Origin: Mesorhizobium sp. B2-4-3 | GTDB taxonomy: Bacteria > Pseudomonadota > Alphaproteobacteria > Rhizobiales > Rhizobiaceae | NCBI RefSeq assembly: GCF_006442815.1 | Contig: NZ_VFVL01000016.1 | Span: forward strand, 1-64,000 | DNA: 64,000 nucleotides | Direction: 5' to 3' | Shown: piece by piece, positions 45,224 through 52,945 of the stretch | Layout of the letters: every line of letters starts with the position of its first letter | How positions within the stretch are numbered: the stretch's first letter is position 1 | Program-made: the position numbers and the translations under genes | Notes under the pieces: generated by a model | The model's database searches: none | Told to the model about the DNA's origin: nothing | The model's input: only the letters and a program-made list of their open reading frames with translations

Positions 45224-46081
45224 ATGGACAAGCGCGATCTGTCGACGACCTTTCGGGAGCGCCTGAAATTGCTCTTGACACGGTCCGACCTGAACCAGTC
45301 GGCCTTCGCGACGGCGGTCGGCATCGACCGTTCGGCGCTGTCGCAACTGCTCTCCGGCGCCTCGACCCGCCTGCCCCGCGCCGAGACCCTCCTCAACATC
45401 GCCGCCGAGTTCAAGGTGTCGCTCGACTGGCTGCTGGGCCTGAGCCAGGACGAAGGCGTCACCGGCGAAATTAGAGAAAGCCTCGAGATCGAGGAGGCGC
45501 CCGACGGCTTCGACCGCACGCTTTTGGCCAAATGGCATGCCGAGGCGGCCGGCACGAAGATCCGCTACGTGCCCGCCGGCATTCCCGACCTTCTGCGCAC
45601 CGAGGCACTGGTGGAATATGAGGCCGGCATTGCCAACAAGAGCCGTGAGGCGCAGGCCGGCGAAACGCAATATCGCATCGACTACAACCGTCGGCCGGAG
45701 ACCGACATGGAAGTCTGCATGCCGCGCCACACGCTGGAGATCTTCGCGCGCGGCCTCGGCGTCTGGGACCGTTTCCCGGAGGCCGAACGGCGCAAGCAAC
45801 TGCTGCACATGGCAACGCTGCTCGATGACCTTTATCCGACCTTTCGCCTGTTCCTCTATGACGGCCGCATGCGCTATTCGATCCCCTATACGATCTTCGG
45901 CCCCTATCGCGCCGCGATCTATGTCGGCGACATGTATATCGTGCTGAGCGCCACCCAGCCGATCCGCACGCTCACCAGCCATTTCGACAACCTAATCCGG
46001 GCCGCTGACATCAACGCGCACGAGGCCGCGAGTTTTGCGCAGAAGCTGGCCGCAATGTCCTTCCCGTCAGGCTCTGTCTAA
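45224..46081 (+). CDS. XRE-family transcriptional regulator
   Basis: 285 residues from the ATG at 45224 behind GGGAG. N-terminal helix-turn-helix (about 22-77: LNQSAFATAVGIDRSALSQLL) and a ~200-residue C-terminal domain I do not recognise, perhaps a ligand sensor. It is divergent from the desaturase gene, which it may regulate. Confidence 0.8.
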   Translation: MDKRDLSTTFRERLKLLLTRSDLNQSAFATAVGIDRSALSQLLSGASTRLPRAETLLNIAAEFKVSLDWLLGLSQDEGVTGEIRESLEIEEAPDGFDRTLLAKWHAEAAGTKIRYVPAGIPDLLRTEALVEYEAGIANKSREAQAGETQYRIDYNRRPETDMEVCMPRHTLEIFARGLGVWDRFPEAERRKQLLHMATLLDDLYPTFRLFLYDGRMRYSIPYTIFGPYRAAIYVGDMYIVLSATQPIRTLTSHFDNLIRAADINAHEAASFAQKLAAMSFPSGSV

Positions 46082-46119
46082 TCGGCTCCATCGGCGCCAT
46101 CTTGGCGATCGGCCATTAG

Positions 46120-46166
46120 AGCATGATCCCGAAAAGTGGGAACCGATTTTCGGAGAAGATCATGCC
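46120..46166. repeat. Short palindromic dispersed repeat (GCATGATC type)
   Basis: Outer arms GCATGATC and GATCATGC, inner CCCGAAAAG...TTTTCGG. This is a common rhizobial intergenic palindrome and is related in layout to 9588-9636. Confidence 0.8.
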
Positions 46167-46251
46167 CTAACAAAGAGTTAGACTATGATGGCGATTCAAC
46201 GAAACGCCATCACGGTCTAGGCCGGCCGTCGCTTATCGTTCCGGGAAATCC

Positions 46252-46854
46252 ATGCAAGCACCGCGTCACATCGTTGTTCCTCCTCAGTCGGGCCGTTCCA
46301 TGCGCGTCAGGCGCGGCGATCTGATCCGCATCGTCGATCCCAAGGGTCAGCAGGTCTCGGACCTCTGGGCCTTCTCGACCGAAGGCAGGCTCGACTGGCT
46401 GAGCACCTCGCAGACCCGCGACATTACCGAGCGGCTGTTTCCGAAACCCGGCGACCACTTCTACAGCGCCGCGGGCAAGATCATGCTGACACTGATCGAG
46501 GACGCCTCGCCCGGACCGCACGACATGCTCTACCCGGCCTGCGACAGCGCGCTCTACGAACGGGCCGGCCTGCCCAACCACCCGAACTGCCGCGACAATC
46601 TGATGAAGGCGCTCGGCGCGGAAGGCATCGAACTGCCATTCGCGCCCGACCCGGTCGATCTCTTCCAGAACTCCATGCCGCAGCCTGACGGGACTTTGGT
46701 CGTCGAGGCCTCCATCAATCCGCCGGGCGGCTACGTGACGCTGCGCGCCGAACAGGACCTCCTGCTTGTCGTCACCGCCTGCTCGGTCGATCACCACCCG
46801 ACCAATGGCGATGCCTGCACCGAGATCGAGGTCGAGATCACTCCGGCTCCGTAA
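46252..46854 (+). CDS. DUF1989 (urea carboxylase-associated family) protein
   Basis: 200 residues starting MQAPRHIVVPPQSGRSMRV, with the DUF1989 motifs VDPKGQQVSDLWAF, HPNCRDN and SVDHHPTNGD. The family includes proteins linked to urea/guanidine metabolism; some are carboxyguanidine deiminase subunits, others are uncharacterised. No urea carboxylase is nearby, so the role is unknown. It lies 30-80 bp upstream of the homocysteine methyltransferase and its operator, same strand. Confidence 0.75.
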   Translation: MQAPRHIVVPPQSGRSMRVRRGDLIRIVDPKGQQVSDLWAFSTEGRLDWLSTSQTRDITERLFPKPGDHFYSAAGKIMLTLIEDASPGPHDMLYPACDSALYERAGLPNHPNCRDNLMKALGAEGIELPFAPDPVDLFQNSMPQPDGTLVVEASINPPGGYVTLRAEQDLLLVVTACSVDHHPTNGDACTEIEVEITPAP

Positions 46855-46882
46855 GGTCTCGCGGCCGCAAATTCGTTGACTG

Positions 46883-46909
46883 GACATAAAGACTTCTTTA
46901 TATCGTTAT
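46883..46909 (+). promoter_or_regulatory. Palindromic operator upstream of the homocysteine methyltransferase gene
   Basis: ATAAAGA at 46886-46892 and TCTTTAT at 46895-46901 form an inverted repeat with a 2-bp spacer, extending to GACATAAAGA / TCTTTATATC with one mismatch. The right half continues to TCTTTATATCGTTAT, the exact reverse complement of 15 bp in the site at 61900-61926. It ends 28 bp before the start codon. Candidate site for an ArsR-type regulator such as SahR, which controls methionine-cycle genes in proteobacteria; the protein itself is not in this window. Confidence 0.7.
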
Positions 46910-46936
46910 TTGAATTCGAACACGAAAGTCAAAGTC

Positions 46937-47959
46937 ATGACCGCGATCAACCCGATTGACGCCCTGCTTGCCGAAAAGGGCGTGCTCCTGGCCGACGGCG
47001 CCACCGGCACCAATCTGTTCGCGATGGGTCTCGAGGCCGGCGAGGCGCCCGAGCTGCTCAATGAGACTTCGCCCGAGACGATCGCCAGCCTGCATCGGAA
47101 TTTCGTCGATGCCGGCGCCGACATCATCCTGACCAATTCCTTCGGCGGCACCCGCCACCGGCTCAAGCTGCATCATGCGCAGGATCGCGTCCACGAGCTG
47201 AACAGGCGCGCCGCCGAGATTGCCCGCTCCGTCGCCGACAAGGCTGGCCGCAAGGTCATCGTCGCCGGCTCCGTCGGCCCGACCGGCGAGCTGCTGGTGC
47301 CGCTCGGCGCCCTGACCTATGACGACGCCGTCGAGGCCTTTGCCGAGCAGATCGAGGGTCTCAAGGCCGGCGGCGCCGAAGTCGCCTGGATCGAGACCAT
47401 GTCGGCGCCCGACGAGATCCGCGCCGCTGCGCAAGCCGCCATCCGCGTCGGCCTGCCCTATACCTATACCGGCTCCTTCGACACGGCCGGCCGCACCATG
47501 ATGGGCCTGCTGCCGAAGGACATCCACGCCGTCGCCGACGGCCTGTCGCAGGCCCCGCTGGGTGTCGGCGCCAATTGCGGCGTCGGCGCTTCCGACATCC
47601 TCGCCTCGCTGCTCGACATGACCGAGGCGAAGCCGGAAGCGACCGTGATCGTCAAGGGCAATTGCGGCATTCCGGAATTCCGCGGCGCGGAGATCCATTA
47701 TTCCGGCACGCCGGAGCTGATGTCCGACTATGTGCGGCTGGCGGTCGATGCCGGCGCAAAAATTGTCGGCGGCTGCTGCGGCACCTCGTTCGCCCACCTT
47801 GCCGCCATGCGCAAGGCGCTGGACGCGCACACCAAGTCGACCCGCCCGACCGTCGCGACGATCGTCGAGCGCATCGGCCCGATGCGCAACAAGGTGGCGA
47901 CGGCAAACACCGCCGAGACCAGCGAAGCCCGGCGCGAGCGCCGGCGCAGCCGCGCCTGA
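46937..47959 (+). CDS. Homocysteine S-methyltransferase (stand-alone, MetH N-domain/Bmt-like)
   Basis: 340 residues from the ATG at 46937. TIM-barrel homocysteine methyltransferase: DGATGTNL at the start, zinc ligands Cys214 (GANCGVG) and the Cys280-Cys281 pair (GGCCGTS). It is the first module of MetH as a separate protein; in rhizobia it is often annotated betaine-homocysteine methyltransferase. With the separate corrinoid, folate and reactivation proteins in this window, a corrinoid-dependent methionine synthase role is likely, though direct use of betaine is possible. It ends in an Arg-rich tail (ARRERRRSRA). A palindromic operator lies just upstream. Confidence 0.85.
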   Translation: MTAINPIDALLAEKGVLLADGATGTNLFAMGLEAGEAPELLNETSPETIASLHRNFVDAGADIILTNSFGGTRHRLKLHHAQDRVHELNRRAAEIARSVADKAGRKVIVAGSVGPTGELLVPLGALTYDDAVEAFAEQIEGLKAGGAEVAWIETMSAPDEIRAAAQAAIRVGLPYTYTGSFDTAGRTMMGLLPKDIHAVADGLSQAPLGVGANCGVGASDILASLLDMTEAKPEATVIVKGNCGIPEFRGAEIHYSGTPELMSDYVRLAVDAGAKIVGGCCGTSFAHLAAMRKALDAHTKSTRPTVATIVERIGPMRNKVATANTAETSEARRERRRSRA

Positions 47960-47967
47960 TACGGTTT

Positions 47968-48252
47968 CTACTTGCTGTTTTCGGCGTAGCGCGACAGCGC
48001 GGTATTGAGATCGGTGCCGGCACTGCCTTGGTTGTCGGTGCCCATCGTCATCAGGGCGCCCGATGCGCCGGGGTCGCTGATCTGCTCGAGCATCGAACGG
48101 AAACGGTCGTTGTTGAGGGCCGAAAGCGCTGTGTTGCGCGCCGCGTCGACATCGTTCCTGATGCGCGCGGATTCCGCTGAAGCAGCGGACGGTCCGCGCA
48201 CCGTGGCATTGGCCGCAGTCGAGTTCGCGTTCCCGATTGTCGTGATATGCAC
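47968..48252 (-). CDS. Hypothetical protein, 94 residues
   Basis: Starts at a GTG at 48252 with GAGGG upstream (MHITTIGNANSTAANATVRG). It is Ala/Ser/Asn-rich with no membrane segment, and is predicted helical in the middle (ARIRNDVDAARNTALSAL). I do not recognise a family. It is convergent with the homocysteine methyltransferase gene. Confidence 0.5.
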   Translation of the reverse strand: MHITTIGNANSTAANATVRGPSAASAESARIRNDVDAARNTALSALNNDRFRSMLEQISDPGASGALMTMGTDNQGSAGTDLNTALSRYAENSK

Positions 48253-48342
48253 TGCTGATCCCTCAAACCCCTATCAGCACCGACTAACAGAAGCTCCGTT
48301 GCGGCGAAGTTCCGGAAAAGCAGCACAATTTAACGATCGCAA

Positions 48343-48376
48343 AAAAAGGCCGGCAGGATCTGTCCCGCCGGCCTTT
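48343..48376 (-). terminator. Rho-independent terminator for the VWA-protein gene
   Basis: Stem AAGGCCGGC...GCCGGCCTT with inner GG/CC pairs; read on the minus strand it ends in a run of seven T. It lies ~20 bp after the stop of the VWA gene. Confidence 0.75.
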
Positions 48377-48394
48377 CCTTCAATCCGCAATGGC

Positions 48395-50593
48395 CTACTT
48401 GTTGCCGTCCAGCGACGAGGCCAGCCGCACCAGCGACAGGAACTCCGCCCTGTAGCCGAACGGATCGGCGCCGCGCGCGGCATTGGCGATCTCCGCGATG
48501 CGGTCATAGCTGAAATTCGCGGTCTGATCCTCGTCGCGCAGCTTCTGCCCGAAAGCCGCGACGGCAACCGAAAAGCGCTGGTCGGCGCCGGCCGCATCGA
48601 AGGACGAGACCTCGTTGGCGGCGGTCACCGGCGTGGTGATGAGCTTCGAGACGTTCTCGTCCGGCAGCTTGTAGCGGATCTTGACGAAGGCATATTCGCC
48701 CGCATTGGCGACGCCGCCATTGTCGACCTTGGCCTGGCCGTAGCGCAGCGGATCGACCTGCTCGCCGCCGCTGCCTTTCGGCGTGATCTCATAGACCGCC
48801 GTCACGGAATGGCCCGAGCCGATATCGCCGGCATCGACGCGGTCATTGTTGAAATCCTCGCGCTTCAAAGCCCGGGTCTCGTAGCCGACCAGACGGTATT
48901 CCGAGACCTTGGCGGGATTGAACTCGACCTGGATCTTGACGTCCTTGGCGATGGTGAACAGCGTCGAGGAGGCATCCTCGACCAGCACCTTCTCAGCTTC
49001 GGCCAGCGTGTCGATATAGGCCGCCGTGCCGTTGCCGTTCTGGGCGATGGTCTGCATCATCTGGTCGTTGAGATTGCCGCGTCCGAAGCCGAACACCGAC
49101 AGGAACACGCCGGTCTTGCGCTCCTTCTCGATCAGTTGCTTGAGGTCGTCGTCATCGGTCTGACCGACATTGAAATCGCCGTCGGTGGCCAGCATCACCC
49201 GGTTGACGCCGTCCTTGACGAAGGATTGCTGCGCAAGCCTATAGGCCTCGCGGATGCCTTCCTCGCCGGCCGTCGAGCCGCCGGGCGCCAGATTGTCGAT
49301 TGCCGCAAGGATCTTCTGCTTTTCCGCCGCCTTGGTCGGCATCAGCACAGTGCCGGCATTGCCGGCATAGGTGACGATCGAAACGGTGTCGTCGGGCTTC
49401 AGCTTGCTCACCAGCAAGCGGAAGGCGGACTTGAGCAGCGGCAGCTTATCCGGCTCGTCCATCGAGCCCGAGACATCGATCAGGAAGACCAGATTGGCCT
49501 TCGGCTGCTCGCCCGGCTTCACGTCGAAACCCTTGATCGCGACATGCATGAGCTTGGTGTGCTCGTTCCACGGCGTCGGCATGACGGTGACGGTCGAGTT
49601 GAACGGCGTTGAAGCCGAATCCGGACCCTTCCAGTCATAGGGGAAGTAGTTGATCATCTCCTCGACGCGGACCGTGTCCGGGTCGGGCAGAGCGCCTTCC
49701 TTCAGCGAGCGCCGCACGAAGGAATAGGAGGCCGTGTCGACATCGATCGAGAAGGTCGAGACCGGATCCTGCGCGGTCTCATGCACCGGATTGGTCTTGA
49801 AGGTCTCGACGCGGTCGCGGTTTTCCTCCTGCGGCTGCATCAGGTCGGAGGGCATCGGCGCGGGCTGCACCATCAGCTTGGAATCGGCCATCGCGGGGGG
49901 AGACTGCGGCACGGTAGTCGCGGCGCCCGCCGGCGCCTTGTCGGCCCGCTCAGCCTCATCGACGCTAGGCGGTGTCATGGATACACTGCTGGACGACCCG
50001 TCTTTGCCGCCGGCCGCGAGCTGGCCACTCTCCGCCGGCGCAGGCTGCAGGGCGCGCTTGGCCTCCGGCGCCGCCTCCTGCTTGAGCAGGCTGTCGACCT
50101 CGGCCGCCGGCTTGGGCGGCATTGCCGGCACCATTTGTGAATTGGCCCGGATCTCGGCGTCCGCGTCGGTCTTCTTCTCCTTGGCGGGCGCCGCTGCCAG
50201 CGGCTCGTTGATCGCGGGCTGTTCCGGCTTCTGCGCCACCGGCCTGTCTGCCACCGGCTTGTCGGCCAGGGTCTCGGTGACCGTACCGTTGTCGCCGATG
50301 ACGGGCGGCTGTTCCTTCAGCATCTCGAAAGCGGCATAGCCGGCGATAGGCAGCGCGACCAGCGCGGTGATGGCCGGCGTGGCAATGAGTTTCCGTTGCA
50401 TGATGTCTCTCCAGAGCTTTCTTGCTCGCTCCGTGAGACGAAGGCCTGCGGGCGTTCCTTGGGGGACCGCGGAAGTTTTTTCGTCGAGGTCGAAGGCCTG
50501 CATCGCGGCAGCGAACGCGCGCGCCTTCGCCTCGCCGTCCGGCGCCGGTGCCGCGATGTCGCGCAGCCTTTCGAGTTCGTTGTCGTCGACCAT
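48395..50593 (-). CDS. VWA-domain protein of the YfbK type with an N-terminal anti-sigma-like region
   Basis: 732 residues from the ATG at 50593, with GGGGAAG upstream; a GTG 6 bp earlier overlaps the sigma factor stop. Cytoplasmic N-terminus (1-70), one membrane segment (about 72-94), a long Pro/Ala/Lys-rich linker, then a von Willebrand A domain (about 370-560) with the metal-ion site DVSGSM, and a C-terminal YfbK-type domain. It probably anchors or controls the upstream sigma factor from the membrane. It overlaps the sigma gene, indicating coupled translation. Confidence 0.8.
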   Translation of the reverse strand: MVDDNELERLRDIAAPAPDGEAKARAFAAAMQAFDLDEKTSAVPQGTPAGLRLTERARKLWRDIMQRKLIATPAITALVALPIAGYAAFEMLKEQPPVIGDNGTVTETLADKPVADRPVAQKPEQPAINEPLAAAPAKEKKTDADAEIRANSQMVPAMPPKPAAEVDSLLKQEAAPEAKRALQPAPAESGQLAAGGKDGSSSSVSMTPPSVDEAERADKAPAGAATTVPQSPPAMADSKLMVQPAPMPSDLMQPQEENRDRVETFKTNPVHETAQDPVSTFSIDVDTASYSFVRRSLKEGALPDPDTVRVEEMINYFPYDWKGPDSASTPFNSTVTVMPTPWNEHTKLMHVAIKGFDVKPGEQPKANLVFLIDVSGSMDEPDKLPLLKSAFRLLVSKLKPDDTVSIVTYAGNAGTVLMPTKAAEKQKILAAIDNLAPGGSTAGEEGIREAYRLAQQSFVKDGVNRVMLATDGDFNVGQTDDDDLKQLIEKERKTGVFLSVFGFGRGNLNDQMMQTIAQNGNGTAAYIDTLAEAEKVLVEDASSTLFTIAKDVKIQVEFNPAKVSEYRLVGYETRALKREDFNNDRVDAGDIGSGHSVTAVYEITPKGSGGEQVDPLRYGQAKVDNGGVANAGEYAFVKIRYKLPDENVSKLITTPVTAANEVSSFDAAGADQRFSVAVAAFGQKLRDEDQTANFSYDRIAEIANAARGADPFGYRAEFLSLVRLASSLDGNK

Positions 50594-50595
50594 GG

Positions 50596-51159
50596 TCACA
50601 CTTCCCCGGCTGAGCGCATCAGCAGCTTCAGCCGTTTCTTCGCTTCATGGATGTGCCAGGAAACCGTCGCCTCCGAGATCGCCATCACCTCCGCCGCGGC
50701 GGCGTGGTTGAGACCTTCGCCATAGACCAGCAGAACCGCGTCGCGCTGCTTGTCTGGCAACATCCGCACCGCCGCCCACAGCGCCTCGGCCGGATCGTCG
50801 GCCTCGGCCGGTGCTTCGCCGGCAATCGACGCATAGGCGCCGTAGGCATCGGTCTTGGCGGTGTCGCGGGCGCGCTTGCGCATCATGTCGCGCGCAGCGT
50901 TCAGCGTCATGGCATAGAGCCATGTCGTGAAGGCGCCGCTGCCCTGATAGTCGCGGATCGCGCGGCCAAGCCGCACGCAGACGTCCTGGGCGATGTCCTC
51001 GGCATCGGCTTTCCTGCCGCACCAGCGATAGGCGGCGCGATAGACGAAGCCATAGTGCCTTTCGAGCAATCTGCCGAAAGCCCCCCTGTCTCCGCCCCTC
51101 GCCCGCCCGATCAGTTCGGCATCGGAGGCTTCGCCGTCGTCCAGCATCATCGCCATCAT
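50596..51159 (-). CDS. ECF-type RNA polymerase sigma factor
   Basis: 187 residues with sigma-70 region 2 (AEDIAQDVCVRLGRAIRDYQ) and region 4 helix-turn-helix (AAAEVMAISEATVSWHIHEAKKRL, shown here as a helix pair). The fused VWA/membrane protein downstream replaces a conventional anti-sigma gene. Several in-frame Met codons occur at the start (MMAMMLDDGE). Confidence 0.85.
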   Translation of the reverse strand: MMAMMLDDGEASDAELIGRARGGDRGAFGRLLERHYGFVYRAAYRWCGRKADAEDIAQDVCVRLGRAIRDYQGSGAFTTWLYAMTLNAARDMMRKRARDTAKTDAYGAYASIAGEAPAEADDPAEALWAAVRMLPDKQRDAVLLVYGEGLNHAAAAEVMAISEATVSWHIHEAKKRLKLLMRSAGEV

Positions 51160-51269
51160 TTGCCTGTTGGACGAAGGCTAATGACCAATCCTTGGGGCGA
51201 TGGAAAGATTTTTTTGAGAAGGCAATTAGGCGCGATGGACGAGGTGCACTTATGAGGGCTTCGGCTGGC

Positions 51270-51322
51270 GAAGGCCGGAAGCACAGGAAGCCACCATTTG
51301 TAGGCCGGCCTCACCCGAATAT
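51270..51322. repeat. Partial copy of the palindromic element at 5924-6041
   Basis: GGCCGGAAGCACAGGAAG and the stretch GTAGGCCGGCCTCACCCGAAT match the right half of the full copy with several changes. It lies between the sigma factor and dienelactone hydrolase genes. Confidence 0.6.
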
Positions 51323-51331
51323 CGGCACACC

Positions 51332-52063
51332 TTATCCCAGCGTCTCTTTGAAGAACGTCCCCAGCCGCTTCCAATGCCTCTCGGCGCCGGCCTCGTCGTA
51401 GACGCTGTGGTCCTTGATGCACCAGCCATGGCCGACGCCGACATAGTTCTCGATCACATGGTCGACCTCTGCCACCCTGAACGCCTCGGCCAGCCGCGCC
51501 GACTGCTCCGGCGGGAAGCTGCGGTCGACACCGGCAACGCCGACATAGACGCGCGCCTTGATCGAGGCCGCCTTGCGGTGCGGGCTGTCGGCCGCATCGC
51601 TGGCTAGATTGCCGCCGTGGAAGCTCGCCGCCGCGGCGATGCGGTCGGGGTGGGTCGCGGCCGCATTGAGCGCCCGCGCGCCGCCCATGCAATAGCCGAC
51701 GACGCCGACCGGCCCATCGATCCCTTCGGCGGCGAGCGCATCGAGGAAGGCGGCATTGTCGCGGATGGTCATTTCCTGCGTCGTGCCGGTAACCAGCGCC
51801 ATCAATTTGGTTTTGGTTTCCTCCACCGTGAAGGCGGTCTTGGCGTCGAACGGCCCATAGGGCGCGTTGCGGTAAAAAAGATCGGGCACCAGCACGGCAT
51901 AGCCGTGACCGGCGAGCCGCTCGGCCATCTCGTCAAGCGCCAGGCGCGGCCCGAAGGCGTCCATATAGAGGATGACGCCGGCGCCGGCCTTGGCGGACGG
52001 TCGAAAAAGGCCAGCCTTTGCCTTGCCGTCCCTGGTTTCGATCTCGATCTGTTTTCCTGCCAT
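51332..52063 (-). CDS. Dienelactone hydrolase family protein
   Basis: 243 residues from the ATG at 52063 with GGAGAG upstream. Alpha/beta hydrolase with the Cys nucleophile in GYCMGG, Asp in a VAGVDRSFPPEQ-type region and His in VGHGW. Such enzymes hydrolyse dienelactone in aromatic breakdown, but many orphan copies act on other esters. No aromatic pathway genes are adjacent. Confidence 0.8.
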   Translation of the reverse strand: MAGKQIEIETRDGKAKAGLFRPSAKAGAGVILYMDAFGPRLALDEMAERLAGHGYAVLVPDLFYRNAPYGPFDAKTAFTVEETKTKLMALVTGTTQEMTIRDNAAFLDALAAEGIDGPVGVVGYCMGGARALNAAATHPDRIAAAASFHGGNLASDAADSPHRKAASIKARVYVGVAGVDRSFPPEQSARLAEAFRVAEVDHVIENYVGVGHGWCIKDHSVYDEAGAERHWKRLGTFFKETLG

Positions 52064-52166
52064 GATGCTCTCCGTTGCCTGCCGCGCGATAGATATCGGC
52101 ACGCGCCGTTCGGGCAAGCCATTCCCGGATCAGGCCGTTCAAGATTTCGTGCGGCCGGCCTGCCTC

Positions 52167-52856
52167 CTAGAGCCGCGCGAAGGCCGTCATATGAAAGGCC
52201 TGCACCTCCGGCGGATAGCGATAGCTTGTGCCATAGGGGCAGGCGTTGCGGTCGAGGCAGCCGCCCGCCCGGCAGGGCTCGCCGCGGGAGCCGCGAACAT
52301 GGTCGAGACAGGCTTCATGGGCAAAGCCCTGCCCGGAATAGGCGTCAACCGGACAGGATTTCAGGCAAGGTTTTTCGACACATATGTCGCAAAGGTGAAT
52401 CGGCTCATGAGCTTCGGGAAGAGAAATCTCGTCCTCGAACAGCAACGCGCCGCGATAGGCATGCCAAAGCCCGTAGGTCGGATGCATGAGGATGCCGAGC
52501 GGCGACGGTTTCAGCCCTTCGGCCCGCATCGCCCATTGCTGGAACGGCAGATAGGGCCGGTCGGAGGGCGACACCGCGCGGGCGCCGCAGCCTTGCGCGA
52601 CCGCGCCGATCACCTCGCGCGACCAGGTGTCGAGTGGATTGGCGACGCCCCTCGTCCGCTGCCTCAGCCAGCGCTGGAAATGCGGCCATGGCGCCGCGCC
52701 CGCCTGCCCGACCAAAAGCATCGATTTGGCCGGAGCGCCAGAAGGTCCGGCCGGTGCAACCGCATCGTCGCCAAAGCTGAAACCGCCGCGAAGGATCAGG
52801 CCACTGGCCGCGAGCACGGCCGCAATCTCCTCGACCGTGCCGCGGGAAAAAGTCAT
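52167..52856 (-). CDS. 4Fe-4S ferredoxin-like protein related to QueG
   Basis: 229 residues with two C-terminal cysteine clusters: Cys156-x2-Cys159-x4-Cys164-x3-Cys168 (CDICVEKPC...C) and Cys195-x4-Cys200-x5-Cys206, enough for two Fe-S clusters. The arrangement resembles the C-terminus of epoxyqueuosine reductase QueG and reductive dehalogenases, which are corrinoid enzymes. Lying 90 bp downstream of an MttB gene on the same strand, it is a candidate electron donor for corrinoid re-reduction; this is inference. Confidence 0.65.
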   Translation of the reverse strand: MTFSRGTVEEIAAVLAASGLILRGGFSFGDDAVAPAGPSGAPAKSMLLVGQAGAAPWPHFQRWLRQRTRGVANPLDTWSREVIGAVAQGCGARAVSPSDRPYLPFQQWAMRAEGLKPSPLGILMHPTYGLWHAYRGALLFEDEISLPEAHEPIHLCDICVEKPCLKSCPVDAYSGQGFAHEACLDHVRGSRGEPCRAGGCLDRNACPYGTSYRYPPEVQAFHMTAFARL

Positions 52857-52945
52857 CCCTTCCGGTCCGGGTCGGAGAATGCGCTCCGCCAGACTTCCTT
52901 GTGAATGATGTCGGCCACTTTAGCCCGGCCTGACTCGGGCTCCTT

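Noticed and set aside
46855-46936. Cobalamin or SAM-II riboswitch upstream of the homocysteine methyltransferase gene
   Set aside because: The gap is only 82 bp and is mostly the palindromic operator; no B12-box or riboswitch core is visible.
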